Shown: positions 16,713 to 24,998 of the stretch, piece by piece | Layout of the letters: each line of letters begins with the position of its first letter | Position numbering within the stretch: the first letter of the stretch is position 1 | NCBI GenBank assembly: GCA_020249285.1 | Contig: JADCFX010000016.1 | Coordinates: 1 to 50,204 of the forward strand | DNA: 50,204 nt | Reading direction: 5' to 3' | From: Roseomonas sp. | GTDB lineage: Bacteria; Pseudomonadota; Alphaproteobacteria; Acetobacterales; Acetobacteraceae | Program-made: the position numbers and the translations under genes | Notes under the pieces: model-generated | Database searches by the model: none | Told to the model about the DNA's origin: nothing | What the model saw: only the letters and a program-made list of their open reading frames with translations

Positions 16713-16740
16713 GTTAGCCTTGGTTTGACCCAAGCCTAAC
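16713..16740. promoter_or_regulatory. 11-bp imperfect inverted repeat between the sensor kinase and the TTT receptor
   Basis: GTTAGCCTTGG (16713-16723) and CCAAGCCTAAC (16730-16740) pair with one mismatch around a six-base loop. On the minus strand it lies after the kinase stop (16767) and just before the ribosome site of the TTT gene. No T-run follows, so an operator or leader hairpin is as likely as a terminator. Confidence 0.4.
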
Positions 16741-16766
16741 ATGAAAGCCCCGCTTGAGAAGGGAAA

Positions 16767-18458
16767 TCACGCCGCCGGCAGCAGCACCATGAAGCGCGCG
16801 CCGGTCACGGCGCCGCCGGCATCGCGGATATTCTCCGCCGAAATGCGCCCGCGCAGGCCTTCTACAATCTGCCGGCTGATGGAAAGCCCAAGGCCGGAAT
16901 GCTGGCCGAAGCGCTCCCCGCTGGGGCGTTCGGAATAGAAACGCTCAAAAATGCTTTCCAGCTTATGTTCGGGAATGCCGGGGCCTTGGTCTTCCACCAC
17001 CACTTCCACCATGGCGCCGGCATGGCGCGCAGTGACCTTCACCGTGCCATGCGATGGGCTGAAGGAAAGCGCATTGCCCAGCAGATTGCGGAACACCTGC
17101 ACAATGCGCCCTTCCACGCCACGCACCACAAGCGGCCCGGCCTCGGCTTCCAGCAATACCACCGGGTCATCATCATCATCGCGCGTCGCGGCGTGCAGTT
17201 CAGAAAGCGCCGCCAGGATGGGCGCGATATCCACGGGCATCGAGACGGTGCGCGACAATTCCGCATCCACGCGCGATGAATCGCTGATATCGCCAATCAA
17301 CCGATCCATCCGCACCGCATCATCGGCAATGATCGCGAGTAAGCGGTTGCGGCTGGCGGGGTCTTCCACACGGCGCAGCGTTTCAATGGCGCTGCGCACA
17401 CTCGTCAACGGATTGCGCAATTCATGCGCCACATCGGCGGCGAAGCGTTCATTGGCGTCAATCCGCGCCCAAAGCGCGCGGGCGGAATTCTGCAAATCCC
17501 GCGCCAATACACCGATTTCATCATTGCGCTTCAGCAATGCGTCCGGTACGGATTGCGCGCGGCCTTCACCTTCACGGATGCGTTGCGTGGCGCGCGCCAG
17601 GTCAAGCATTGGCGTTGCGATGGTGCGGGACAGATAAAGCGAAAGTGCCACCGTCAGAATCAGCGCGGTGGCAAACAGCAGCAGCACGGAAGCGCGGATT
17701 TCAAAGAGCCGCCGATCCACTTCGCGCGCTTCGCGTGTCAGCAGCACAATGCCAACACTTTGCGTGCCGCGCCGCGCGGGTTCTGCGACACTCACCAGCA
17801 AGCGGCCATCGGCGCTGCGGCGGATATAGGGGGTGACGCCGCCTTCAAGCGCCATGCGCAATTCCTCGCGCCGATCGGGGCCAAGATCGGGCTGCCAATC
17901 GAAATCCGGCGCATCGGGGGCGCTATCTACCACCATGCCCGGGCCGCCGCGCCCGCGCAGCAGGGCCGGGAAAAGGCCGACCGTTCTTTCGTAAATGCCG
18001 GCCACGGTGGAGGTCAGCGCGCCGCGCGGTTCCGGCGGCGGCAAGGGTTCGGCAATCACGGCGCCGCCCACCCCATCACGAATCCGGCTATCGGCGACCA
18101 GCAGGCCGGCCGTGTCCAACAACCGCGCCTGAGTATTGGGCGAAGGGTCCACCAGGCGCCGCAGCAAGGGCCGCGCCGCTTCCAATTGCAGCACATAGCG
18201 TTCGCCTTCAGGCCGCACCGCGGCTTCGGCGATAGCACCGGCATAGATGCGCGCCTGGGTGCGCATGGCCTCAACCTCCGCGCCCAAAAGCGCGTTCTGA
18301 TATTGGTCGAGGTAGAGCAAGGAGGCCGCGAGCAGCGCCGGTGGCAGGGCGTTCAGCAGCAGGATGCGCCGAAGCAAGGGCGAAAAGCCACGTTTCGCTT
18401 GTTCCGGCTGAGCCTCAGCTTCCGAAAGGCGATCGAGCGGCGGGGAGGTATCGGGCAC
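16767..18458 (-). CDS. ChvG/ExoS-like membrane sensor histidine kinase
   Basis: A 563-residue two-component sensor. A first membrane segment (about 30-50) and a second (about 256-277) bracket a roughly 200-residue periplasmic sensor region, followed by HAMP (about 278-330), the dimerisation H-box ADVAHELRNPL (H345), the N-box NLLGNALSFSP, G1 DQGPGIPE, the F-box FERFYSERP and G2 GLGLSISRQ. The layout and the LSRTIATPMLDLARAT text resemble ChvG/ExoS of alphaproteobacteria, which sense acid or envelope conditions through ChvI. No response regulator lies beside it in this window, which is unusual because ChvG and ChvI are normally neighbours. Its partner must be inferred to lie elsewhere. The frame starts with ATG at 18456-18458. 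Confidence 0.82.
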   Translation of the reverse strand: MPDTSPPLDRLSEAEAQPEQAKRGFSPLLRRILLLNALPPALLAASLLYLDQYQNALLGAEVEAMRTQARIYAGAIAEAAVRPEGERYVLQLEAARPLLRRLVDPSPNTQARLLDTAGLLVADSRIRDGVGGAVIAEPLPPPEPRGALTSTVAGIYERTVGLFPALLRGRGGPGMVVDSAPDAPDFDWQPDLGPDRREELRMALEGGVTPYIRRSADGRLLVSVAEPARRGTQSVGIVLLTREAREVDRRLFEIRASVLLLFATALILTVALSLYLSRTIATPMLDLARATQRIREGEGRAQSVPDALLKRNDEIGVLARDLQNSARALWARIDANERFAADVAHELRNPLTSVRSAIETLRRVEDPASRNRLLAIIADDAVRMDRLIGDISDSSRVDAELSRTVSMPVDIAPILAALSELHAATRDDDDDPVVLLEAEAGPLVVRGVEGRIVQVFRNLLGNALSFSPSHGTVKVTARHAGAMVEVVVEDQGPGIPEHKLESIFERFYSERPSGERFGQHSGLGLSISRQIVEGLRGRISAENIRDAGGAVTGARFMVLLPAA

Positions 18459-18507
18459 GGCCCGGGTTTAACGCGGAACGCGCGCCAAGGAAATCGCGCT
18501 GAAAAGT

Positions 18508-19053
18508 TCAGCCCCGGCGAATGGGCGGCACGCTGCCCCCGCCCTGGGGTGGCGGCGGTGCGCCCCAACCCCCGGAAGGCGACGGCGGAGGACCTTGCGG
18601 CTGCCATCCCCCCGGCGCCTGCTGCGGATAGGGCGGTTGATAGCCGCCGCCATAGCCTCCGGGAGGAAGCTCCGGCGCCAGCGGGTCAGGGCCGAAGCGA
18701 TTATAGCCTGGCGTGCCGCGCAGAAAGCCCGCAACGATGAAGGCCCAAAGCCAGCCGATCAGGGGGATGAAATTCACCAGCACCCACCAGCCGGATTTGT
18801 CGCGGTCATGCCAACGCTTGGCCTGCCCCGCGAGGCCGATCCAAAGCCCAACCAGACCAGCGATGATGGAGAAAGGCCCCATATTCACATCGCCCATGCC
18901 TGATTTATCGGGCAGGGCATTTCTGGCGCCGAAGAACTGCGCATCCAGCGCGCTGGCGGCGATGTTGATGCCAATCGGGATCAGAAAATAGAAAATCCAC
19001 CAGGTCTTGCGGCTGATGCGGCCATTGAAGCTGAACCATTGTGCCAGGGTCAT
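18508..19053 (-). CDS. DUF805 membrane protein with proline/glycine-rich tail
   Basis: A 181-residue protein with the DUF805 opening (MTLAQWFSFNGRISRKTWW), three or four hydrophobic segments within the first 110 residues and the conserved RWHDRDKSGWW turn. After about residue 128 it switches to a low-complexity tail rich in P, G and Q, with repeated PPP and QGPPP-like runs, which probably faces the cytoplasm and is disordered. The function of DUF805 proteins is unknown. The ATG at 19051-19053 has GAGAGGAAGG upstream on the minus strand, an excellent ribosome site. It precedes the sensor kinase by 49 bases on the same strand and could be in its transcript. Confidence 0.82.
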   Translation of the reverse strand: MTLAQWFSFNGRISRKTWWIFYFLIPIGINIAASALDAQFFGARNALPDKSGMGDVNMGPFSIIAGLVGLWIGLAGQAKRWHDRDKSGWWVLVNFIPLIGWLWAFIVAGFLRGTPGYNRFGPDPLAPELPPGGYGGGYQPPYPQQAPGGWQPQGPPPSPSGGWGAPPPPQGGGSVPPIRRG

Positions 19054-19112
19054 GGGCCTTCCTCTCCAGTCTTAAGCTGCAAGACTATCGCGTATGGGGC
19101 CCGAAGGAAATC

Positions 19113-19763
19113 TCACCCCCCCAACAACAACCCCGGCAAAGCCGCCATATCCGAAAAAGTCTCCGCCCCATGCGCCGCCAGCACGCCAGCAGGGCTTTCA
19201 TGACAGAAGCCCATCACGCGGCAGCCAGCCGCGCGCCCCGCGCGTACGCCGGGCACGCTATCTTCAATCACCACGCAATCCTGCGGCGCCGCGCCACAGG
19301 CCGCGGCGGCGGCCAGGTACATATCCGGCCAGGGCTTGGGGCGCGGCACATCCTCATAGGAAAAAACCCGCCCGGCGAAAATCTGCGCCAGACCCAGGCT
19401 CCGCATCTTCGCGGCCAATTCAAAACGCGCGGAATTGGATGCAACCGCCACCGGCACACCTGCGGCAGCAAAGGCACGCACCGCTTCCACCGCACCTGGA
19501 ATGGCCAGCGTTTCTTCCGCCATGCGCCGCGCGATCAGGGTCGAGATTTCCTGCCCCCATTCGGGCGGCAGCAGCCCCACACGCGCTTCAATGCGGGGCA
19601 GCATATCGGGCAGGGCCAGCCCCAGAAATGTCTCCCGCGCTTCGGCTGCCGTCATGGGCCAGCCACGCAGAGTCAATTCCTCCGCGACAATGCTATTCAC
19701 CACCAATTCGGTATCGGCCAAGACGCCATCGCAATCAAACAGGATGGCGGCGGGGCGCTTCAT
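19113..19763 (-). CDS. HAD-superfamily phosphatase / beta-phosphoglucomutase-like hydrolase
   Basis: A 216-residue HAD subfamily IA enzyme. The nucleophile and acid are D10 and D12 in LFDCDGVLADTE, followed by a helical cap, motif II VASNSA, the motif III lysine in RPKPWPD, and motif IV VIEDSVPG. Members hydrolyse phosphate from sugars or small metabolites in the cytoplasm, and the cap type does not reveal the substrate here. Its ATG overlaps the ferrochelatase stop by four bases (19760-19763), so the two genes are coupled. That may reflect genome compaction rather than a shared pathway. Confidence 0.85.
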   Translation of the reverse strand: MKRPAAILFDCDGVLADTELVVNSIVAEELTLRGWPMTAAEARETFLGLALPDMLPRIEARVGLLPPEWGQEISTLIARRMAEETLAIPGAVEAVRAFAAAGVPVAVASNSARFELAAKMRSLGLAQIFAGRVFSYEDVPRPKPWPDMYLAAAAACGAAPQDCVVIEDSVPGVRAGRAAGCRVMGFCHESPAGVLAAHGAETFSDMAALPGLLLGG

Positions 19764-20890
19764 GCCTCGGCTTTGGCGCGCGCAGGGGCCTCAACGCGCA
19801 GCTTCTCATGCGGGCAATCACGATGCTGCTTCGGGCATTGCCGCCCGCCCGCGAAGGAACACAGGCCGCGCCCGGATTGCAGCGCACCGCGCACCAAGCC
19901 CGCCAAGGATGCGATGAAAGCCGGATCGCTATTCTGCGCCGGCACGCGGAAATAGCCGGGGATGCCAAGATGCTCGGCTTCTTCCCGGTATTCCACATCC
20001 AATTCCACCAGGGTTTCGGAATGCTCCGACACAAAGGCGATGGGGCAGATCAGGATCGCGGTTTTTTCTTTGGCCGCGCGTTCAATCTCGCCTTCTGTGG
20101 AAGGCCCGATCCAGACCTGAGGTGTCACGCGGGATTGATAGCAGACAATGTGGTCAAGTTCCGGCATCGCCAATTCAGCAACCACCGCGGCGACGGTTTG
20201 TTCGACCTGCCATTGATAGGGATCACCCGCTTTCACAATGGATTCCGGCAGGCCATGGGCGGAAAACAACACGCGCAGCGGTACTTCCGCCGGCAATTCC
20301 GCGCGCGCCTTGGCATAGGCTTCACGCACCAGCCGCGCAGTTGCTGCCGCAAAGCCCTGATCCGAATGCCAGCAGCACAGCGCCGTGGTCGGCACATCCA
20401 TCCCAATCTTCCGCGTGGCATCCTGCCAGGCAACCAGGCTTGATCCCGTGGTGGTGGTGGAGAATTGTGGATAAAGCGGCACCAGCAGAATACGATCCGG
20501 CGCCCATTCCTTCACGGCGCGGGCACATTCATCGCTCATCGGGTGCCAATAGCGCATGGCGACAAAGCAGCGGGTTTCCGTGCCCGGTTCATTGGCCAAG
20601 GCGGCTTCAAGGCTGCTCGCCTGTTCTTCCGTCAATTCCCGCAGCGGCGAACGCCCGCCCAGCACCGCATAGTTTTCCTGGGCGGGTTTGGTGCGGCGCC
20701 AGGCGATCAGCTTGCCAAGCCAGGGGCGGATGAAGCCCGGCACGCGCAGAATGGCGGGGTCCGTGAACAGGTTCACCAGGAATGGCCGCACGCTTTCCGG
20801 CGCATCGGGGCCGCCGAGGTTGAACAGCACGATTGCCAGGCGCTGGCGGCGCGGCGTTGCGGGCATCATCTGATCCATACGCCCGCACAT
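19760..20890 (-). CDS. hemH: ferrochelatase
   Basis: A 376-residue ferrochelatase, which inserts Fe(II) into protoporphyrin IX as the last step of protoheme synthesis. Key parts are LFNLGGPDAPE at the N-terminus, PLYPQFSTTTTGS, the catalytic histidine H212 in FSAHGLPESIV, and E292 in SEHSETLVELD. The C-terminal extension contains C344, C352 and C359 close together. Some bacterial and animal ferrochelatases bind a 2Fe-2S cluster there, so a cluster is possible. The first ATG (20888-20890) is used, but MDQMM at 20878 or 20869 could equally be the start, since no clear ribosome site separates them. It overlaps the HAD gene by four bases. Confidence 0.93.
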   Translation of the reverse strand: MCGRMDQMMPATPRRQRLAIVLFNLGGPDAPESVRPFLVNLFTDPAILRVPGFIRPWLGKLIAWRRTKPAQENYAVLGGRSPLRELTEEQASSLEAALANEPGTETRCFVAMRYWHPMSDECARAVKEWAPDRILLVPLYPQFSTTTTGSSLVAWQDATRKIGMDVPTTALCCWHSDQGFAAATARLVREAYAKARAELPAEVPLRVLFSAHGLPESIVKAGDPYQWQVEQTVAAVVAELAMPELDHIVCYQSRVTPQVWIGPSTEGEIERAAKEKTAILICPIAFVSEHSETLVELDVEYREEAEHLGIPGYFRVPAQNSDPAFIASLAGLVRGALQSGRGLCSFAGGRQCPKQHRDCPHEKLRVEAPARAKAEA

Positions 20891-20926
20891 GACATGCGCG
20901 GGCTGGGGGTCAAGGGTTCAAAGCGG

Positions 20927-20952
20927 CTGGGGGAGCGTTTTTTCGCCCCCAG
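20927..20952 (-). terminator. possible terminator-like hairpin downstream of secB
   Basis: CTGGGGG (20927-20933) pairs with CCCCCAG (20946-20952). The stem continues with CG pairs around a six-base T loop, with two bases bulged. It lies between the secB stop and the hemH start on the minus strand. No clear T-run follows, so it may be only a weak terminator. Confidence 0.25.
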
Positions 20953-20961
20953 GCGCCAGAT

Positions 20962-21471
20962 TCAGGCATTTCCTTGGACAGGGGCGGCGGCGGCCTGCTG
21001 CTGCGCGCGGCGATTCTGCCATAGGGCCACGAAATCGATCGGCGCCAGCAGCACGGGCGGGAAGCCGCCATCGCGCGTCACATCGGCCAGGATATTGCGC
21101 GCGAAGGGGAACAACAGGCGCGGGCATTCCACCAGCAGCACGGGTTCCAGCATCTCCGGCGCGATGCCATTTACGGTAAAAATGCCGCAATAGACCAATT
21201 CGGCGATGAAGGCGGGTGTCTCACCGGCAAGCTTTGCTTCACAGCGGATTTGCAGCGTGACCTCGAAATTCTCCTGGCCTTCCTGCAGGCGGCGGGCCTG
21301 GACATCCAGCGCAATGTCAACCTTGGGCGCTTCGCGCAGATTGATGAAGATCTGCGGCGCGCCCGGCACTTCGAAGGACAGATCCTTGGTGTATTGCAAA
21401 TTGAGCGTGATGGGGCTGGGCGCCATCTGCCCGGGGCCATTCACGGGCTGGGCGGCGGATTGTTCGGACAT
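20962..21471 (-). CDS. secB: SecB protein-export chaperone
   Basis: A 168-residue cytoplasmic chaperone that keeps preproteins unfolded and passes them to SecA. Family text is clear: LNLQYTKDLSFEVPGAP, the FEVTLQIRCEAK strand, AFIAELVYCGIF and CPRLLFPFARNI, the latter typical of the tetramer interface. The ATG at 21469-21471 has AAAGG upstream on the minus strand and gives the normal length. The frame runs ten codons further, without support. The C-terminal tail is Q/A rich, as in alphaproteobacteria. It is downstream of lolA on the same strand, so two envelope-biogenesis factors are adjacent. Confidence 0.95.
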   Translation of the reverse strand: MSEQSAAQPVNGPGQMAPSPITLNLQYTKDLSFEVPGAPQIFINLREAPKVDIALDVQARRLQEGQENFEVTLQIRCEAKLAGETPAFIAELVYCGIFTVNGIAPEMLEPVLLVECPRLLFPFARNILADVTRDGGFPPVLLAPIDFVALWQNRRAQQQAAAAPVQGNA

Positions 21472-21560
21472 GATAAAGCCTTTCGAAACGGGGGCGGCCA
21501 AGGCCGTTTATGTGGCCGGGGCGGTAGCACGCGAGGGGCAGGGCGGCAAACCAGCCCTGA

Positions 21561-22196
21561 TCACCTGCCCCCTGCCCCGCCGGGCTCAAAAAACTGCGGA
21601 TGGTTGAATTGGAACATGCGCGCATTCAGCGCCAGCCCGGTTTCAATCTGAGTCAGCGTCACGCGGGTTTCCCGCCCCTGCGCATCCAGCACCGCCCATT
21701 GGCGCAATTCCAGCGGTTCCGGCTGGAAAACCAGGGTCAGGGAGCCCTCACGCGGGTCATTGGTGCGGAACAGGGTAATGCGCAGAAACCCGCCATCGCG
21801 CTGGATGCGGCTGATGGTGACATCCCCGGAAAGCCGGATTTCTGGGCGCAGCAGCATCCCCAGTGGGGTGGCGCCGGTGGGCAGTGTGGTGGGCGACTTC
21901 AATTCCCGGTCATAGAGCAGGAATTGGTTGCCATCCGCCACCAGCAACAGGGGCTCGGGCGGGTCATAATCAAAGCGCATTCGCCCAGGGCGGGAGATAT
22001 AGGCCCAGCCTTGCGCCGAGGCGCCATTTTGTGCGATTTGCAGAAACCGGGCGCGCAGCGTGGTCAGCCGGTTCAAATAAGCCTCGACAGCCGCGATATC
22101 GCGCCGGTCGCGTTCGGAAAGCGCAGCCCCCTGGGCCTGGGCCAGGGCAGGGAACGGCAGCAAAAGGGGGGCGGCAAGCAGGGCGCGGCGGAACAT
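21561..22196 (-). CDS. lolA: LolA-like outer-membrane lipoprotein carrier protein
   Basis: A 211-residue periplasmic protein with a signal peptide (MFRRALLAAPLLLPFPALA) and the LolA pattern: VEAYLNRLTTLRARFLQ, then a GWAYISRPGRMRFDY strand pair, FLLYDREL, and a C-terminal half with VTLTQIETGLALNARMFQF. LolA carries lipoproteins from the inner-membrane LolCDE complex to LolB. It is close to the usual mature length. It is divergent from the CMD-domain gene at 22298 and is followed by secB after 89 bases. Confidence 0.85.
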   Translation of the reverse strand: MFRRALLAAPLLLPFPALAQAQGAALSERDRRDIAAVEAYLNRLTTLRARFLQIAQNGASAQGWAYISRPGRMRFDYDPPEPLLLVADGNQFLLYDRELKSPTTLPTGATPLGMLLRPEIRLSGDVTISRIQRDGGFLRITLFRTNDPREGSLTLVFQPEPLELRQWAVLDAQGRETRVTLTQIETGLALNARMFQFNHPQFFEPGGAGGR

Positions 22197-22297
22197 GACC
22201 CCTCATGTGGACTGCCTGGGCGCCAAGGGGAAGGCCCCCGGCGCTTGCTTGATCCATGGGGGGCGTTAGCTTGCCCCCGCACCAGAAGGGGTAGGCC

Positions 22298-23074
22298 ATG
22301 ACACAGCGCGAGGATTTGAACCGCTTTGGCAAGGCTGAGCGCGCTGAGATTTTCGGCGCGGGCGAAGCCGCGCTGGCCAATGATGTGCTTGGCTTTGGCG
22401 ATCTGATGGCCGAGCTTGTCTATGGCCAAATCTGGAACCGGCCCGGGCTTTCCCGCCAGGACCGCATGGCGGTAACGCTGGCTGTGCTCTGTTCCGTGCA
22501 AAACCAGGCGCAGTTGCGCCGCCACGTTGCGGCTGCCTTGAAGCTTGGCCTGACGCCGCGCGCCATTGTGGAAATCCTGATCCAGATCGGCATTTATCGC
22601 GGCTTCGCCGCATCCGAAACCGCACTGGAAACTGCTTTGGCGGTCTTTGCTGAGCAAGGCATCACGCTTGAAGCCGACCCACCGCGCAGCGATACGTTGG
22701 AAGTGCTGATGGAACGTGGCCGAGACCTGCAAGGCGCGCTGCATGCGGAACGCCGGCATGAAGGCCATGCCGCGCCAGATAACCCCGTCACGGGCAGCAT
22801 TTATCCGCTGGTGGTGCAGTATTGCTATGGCGAGATCTGGGATCGGCCAGGGCTTGATCGGCGGTTGCGGGCACTTTGCGCCGTTGCATCCTTCGCTGCG
22901 CTGGATCATGATATTCTGCTGCGGAAATTCATCCTCTCCGCGCTCAATATCGGGGCCAGCCGGGGTGACATCATTGAAGCGCTGATCCAGGGCGGGCCCT
23001 ATAACGGGTTCGCCTTCATGCTGAAGGCGCTGAATATCGCGCAGGAAGCCTTTGCCTCGCTGGATAAGGCTTGA
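22298..23074 (+). CDS. carboxymuconolactone decarboxylase (CMD) domain protein, two repeats
   Basis: A 258-residue helical protein made of two CMD-like units. The first is around residues 35-110 (MAVTLAVLCSVQNQAQLRRHV then LKLGLTPRAIVEILIQIGI). The second is around 165-245 (LRALCAVASFAAL then NIGASRGDIIEALIQ). CMD domains occur in PcaC-type decarboxylases and in AhpD peroxidase partners. The AhpD C-x-x-C pair is missing from both units, so a thiol peroxidase role is unlikely. The ATG at 22298 has AAGGGG about ten bases upstream. The following lipoprotein gene starts nine bases after its stop. The substrate is unknown. Confidence 0.8.
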   Translation: MTQREDLNRFGKAERAEIFGAGEAALANDVLGFGDLMAELVYGQIWNRPGLSRQDRMAVTLAVLCSVQNQAQLRRHVAAALKLGLTPRAIVEILIQIGIYRGFAASETALETALAVFAEQGITLEADPPRSDTLEVLMERGRDLQGALHAERRHEGHAAPDNPVTGSIYPLVVQYCYGEIWDRPGLDRRLRALCAVASFAALDHDILLRKFILSALNIGASRGDIIEALIQGGPYNGFAFMLKALNIAQEAFASLDKA

Positions 23075-23082
23075 ACGCAAGC

Positions 23083-23886
23083 ATGAGAAAGGCTCGGCTT
23101 TATCTGGCATTGCTGCTGACTGTGCTGCTCACGGCCTGCGCCGTAGCGCCGCCGGCGCCACGGGAAGCGCCGCTTTCCTATCCGCCGCTGGCGCGCGAAC
23201 GCATGCTCCGCATTGCGGTTGCGGAATGGGAAGAATGGGGGCGGCAGGTTTCAGACCGGCAGCCGGGGCCAGCGCAGGAATCGGACCCCGCCGGCTTTCC
23301 GCGCCTACAAGCCTATTGGCGGGCGGTGCCTGAAGGGGGCGACATCATCACGCGCAATCGCGCGCTTTTCCGCGCGGGGTATGAAGGGCAATGGCAGCAG
23401 GATGCCTGGTCCGCCGCCTTCATTTCTTTTGTGATGCAGACAGCCGGGATTGATGCGCGGGAATTCCGGCCTTCTGCCGCGCATGGCACCAGCATTGATG
23501 GCATGGTCGCGGATGCGCGGGATTTTCCGCACCAGGCACCCTTCATCCCGCATCGGGTGCGGGACCGCGTTGCAGCGCCTGGGGATTTGCTCTGCGCTGA
23601 TCGATCCAGGCGGCCCTTGGCCCATTGGCAGGACCGCGCCGGGGATCAGGGGCGGTTTCGGCCCATGCATTGCGATATTGTCATCCGCAACCACAACGGC
23701 ATGGTTGAAGCCATTGGCGGCAATATTCAGGATGCGGTGACCAAGGCCCGCTTCCCGACCGACCGGCGCGGCATTTTGCTGCCTGCCCCCCCTGGCGCGC
23801 CGCAATGGTTCGCCATATTCGAAAACCGACTTGGGCGGCTGCCGCCCTGGACCGCACTGCCCAACCCGGAGGCTTCACGCCCGTGA
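23083..23886 (+). CDS. DUF2272 lipoprotein
   Basis: A 267-residue predicted lipoprotein. The signal peptide (MRKARLYLALLLTVLLTACA) has a lipobox LLTAC, so the mature protein should be anchored through cysteine 20. The body matches DUF2272, with text such as DAWSAAFISFVMQTAGI, APGDLLCADRSR and HCDIVIRNHNGMVEAIGGN. The paired C and H positions look like those of papain-fold (NlpC/CHAP-like) amidases, which would suggest cell-wall hydrolysis, but I cannot confirm that. The ATG at 23083 is preferred over a TTG at 23071, which overlaps the previous stop and would add four residues before the signal. Its stop overlaps the GTG start of the next gene. Confidence 0.78.
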   Translation: MRKARLYLALLLTVLLTACAVAPPAPREAPLSYPPLARERMLRIAVAEWEEWGRQVSDRQPGPAQESDPAGFPRLQAYWRAVPEGGDIITRNRALFRAGYEGQWQQDAWSAAFISFVMQTAGIDAREFRPSAAHGTSIDGMVADARDFPHQAPFIPHRVRDRVAAPGDLLCADRSRRPLAHWQDRAGDQGRFRPMHCDIVIRNHNGMVEAIGGNIQDAVTKARFPTDRRGILLPAPPGAPQWFAIFENRLGRLPPWTALPNPEASRP

Positions 23887-24998
23887 CCGATCTGTTTTCC
23901 CCGCTGACGCTGCGCGGCGTCACTTTTTCCAATCGCATCGGCGTGGCGCCCATGTGCCAATATTCCTGCCATGATGATGGCATTCCAACCGAATGGCATT
24001 TGGTCCATCTGGGCGCGCGTGCCGCCGGGGGCGCTGGCATGGTGATGGTGGAAGCCACCGCCGTGACGGCGGAAGGGCGGATCAGCCCCGGCGATGTCGG
24101 CATTTGGTCTGACGCGCATCTGCCAAGCCACACGCAATTGGCATCTGCACTTTCTGCACTCGGCACCGTGCCCGCCATTCAATTGGCGCATGCCGGCCGC
24201 AAGGCATCGCGCAAGCAGGCCTGGCTGCCCGGCCCCGCCGAGCCTTCCTGGGAAACCCTTGGCCCTTCCGGGGATGCTTTTGGTGATTTCATCCCGCCGC
24301 GCGCCATGACGGAAGCGGATATTGCCGCCACCATCGAAGCCTTTGTCGCCGCGACCAAGCGTTCCATCAAGGCCGGCTATCGGCTGATCGAACTGCACGC
24401 CGCGCATGGCTATTTGCTGCATCAATTCCTGAGCCCGCTTTCCAATAAACGCAATGATCGCTGGGGCGGGGATTTTGATGGCCGGTCGCGCCTGCCGCTG
24501 GAAATCGCCGCCGCCATGCGCGCTGCCATGCCAGCCGATGCGGTGCTGGGTGTGCGCGTTTCGCATACGGATTGGGTGGAAGGCGGCTGGACCACCGAAG
24601 AAACCGTGGAGCTTTCGCGCCGCTTCAAGGCGATTGGCGTGGATTTCATGGATGTGTCTTCCGGCGGCAATGATCCGCGCCAGCAAATCCCGCTGGGGCC
24701 TGGCTATCAGGTGCCAGGTGCGGCGGCGGTGAAAAAAGGTGCCGGCATCGTCACCGCCGCGGTCGGGCTGATCACGGAAGCGAAGCAGGCGCAGGCCATT
24801 CTGGATGAAGGCCATGCGGATTGGATTTATCTGGCGCGCGTGTTGCTGCGCGACCCTTATTGGCCCTTGCATGCAGCAGCCGAACTCGGCCGCACGGAAG
24901 CGGTGCCTACGCCCCCGCAATATGATCGTGGCTGGAATGCGCTCGGCAAGACGAAAATGGCCATGCCCATCGCCAACCCCATGCCACGCTTGGGATGA
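23883..24998 (+). CDS. Old Yellow Enzyme family NADH:flavin oxidoreductase (YqjM/XenA type)
   Basis: A 371-residue FMN enzyme with a TIM barrel. C25 in VAPMCQYS matches the redox-tuning cysteine of YqjM-like ene-reductases. Other markers are [10 protein letters not shown], the substrate-binding histidine pair in [13 protein letters not shown], the [13 protein letters not shown] loop, and a C-terminal phosphate-binding region [11 protein letters not shown]. These enzymes reduce activated C=C bonds, nitro groups or quinone-like compounds using NAD(P)H. The start is a GTG at 23883-23885 within the GTGA overlap with the upstream stop. The frame is open further upstream, but that region lies inside the DUF2272 gene. 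The stop overlaps the selO ATG by four bases. Confidence 0.88.
   Translation: MTDLFSPLTLRGVTFSNRIGVAPMCQYSCHDDGIPTEWHLVHLGARAAGGAGMVMVEATAVTAEGRISPGDVGIWSDAHLPSHTQLASALSALGTVPAIQLAHAGRKASRKQAWLPGPAEPSWETLGPSGDAFGDFIPPRAMTEADIAATIEAFVAATKRSIKAGYRLIELHAAHGYLLHQFLSPLSNKRNDRWGGDFDGRSRLPLEIAAAMRAAMPADAVLGVRVSHTDWVEGGWTTEETVELSRRFKAIGVDFMDVSSGGNDPRQQIPLGPGYQVPGAAAVKKGAGIVTAAVGLITEAKQAQAILDEGHADWIYLARVLLRDPYWPLHAAAELGRTEAVPTPPQYDRGWNALGKTKMAMPIANPMPRLG

Noticed and set aside
17424..18740. Long plus-strand open frame opposite the sensor kinase
   Set aside because: It lies opposite a protein with all histidine kinase boxes. It shows no recognisable domain and low-complexity composition.
19068..19086. 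Small dyad AGTCTT/AAGACT upstream of the DUF805 gene
   Set aside because: Six-base arms with a seven-base spacer are frequent by chance. It does not line up convincingly with promoter elements.
22259..22278. GGGGGC/GCCCCC dyad upstream of the CMD-domain gene
   Set aside because: Six-base G/C arms are common in this composition and nothing else marks it as an operator.
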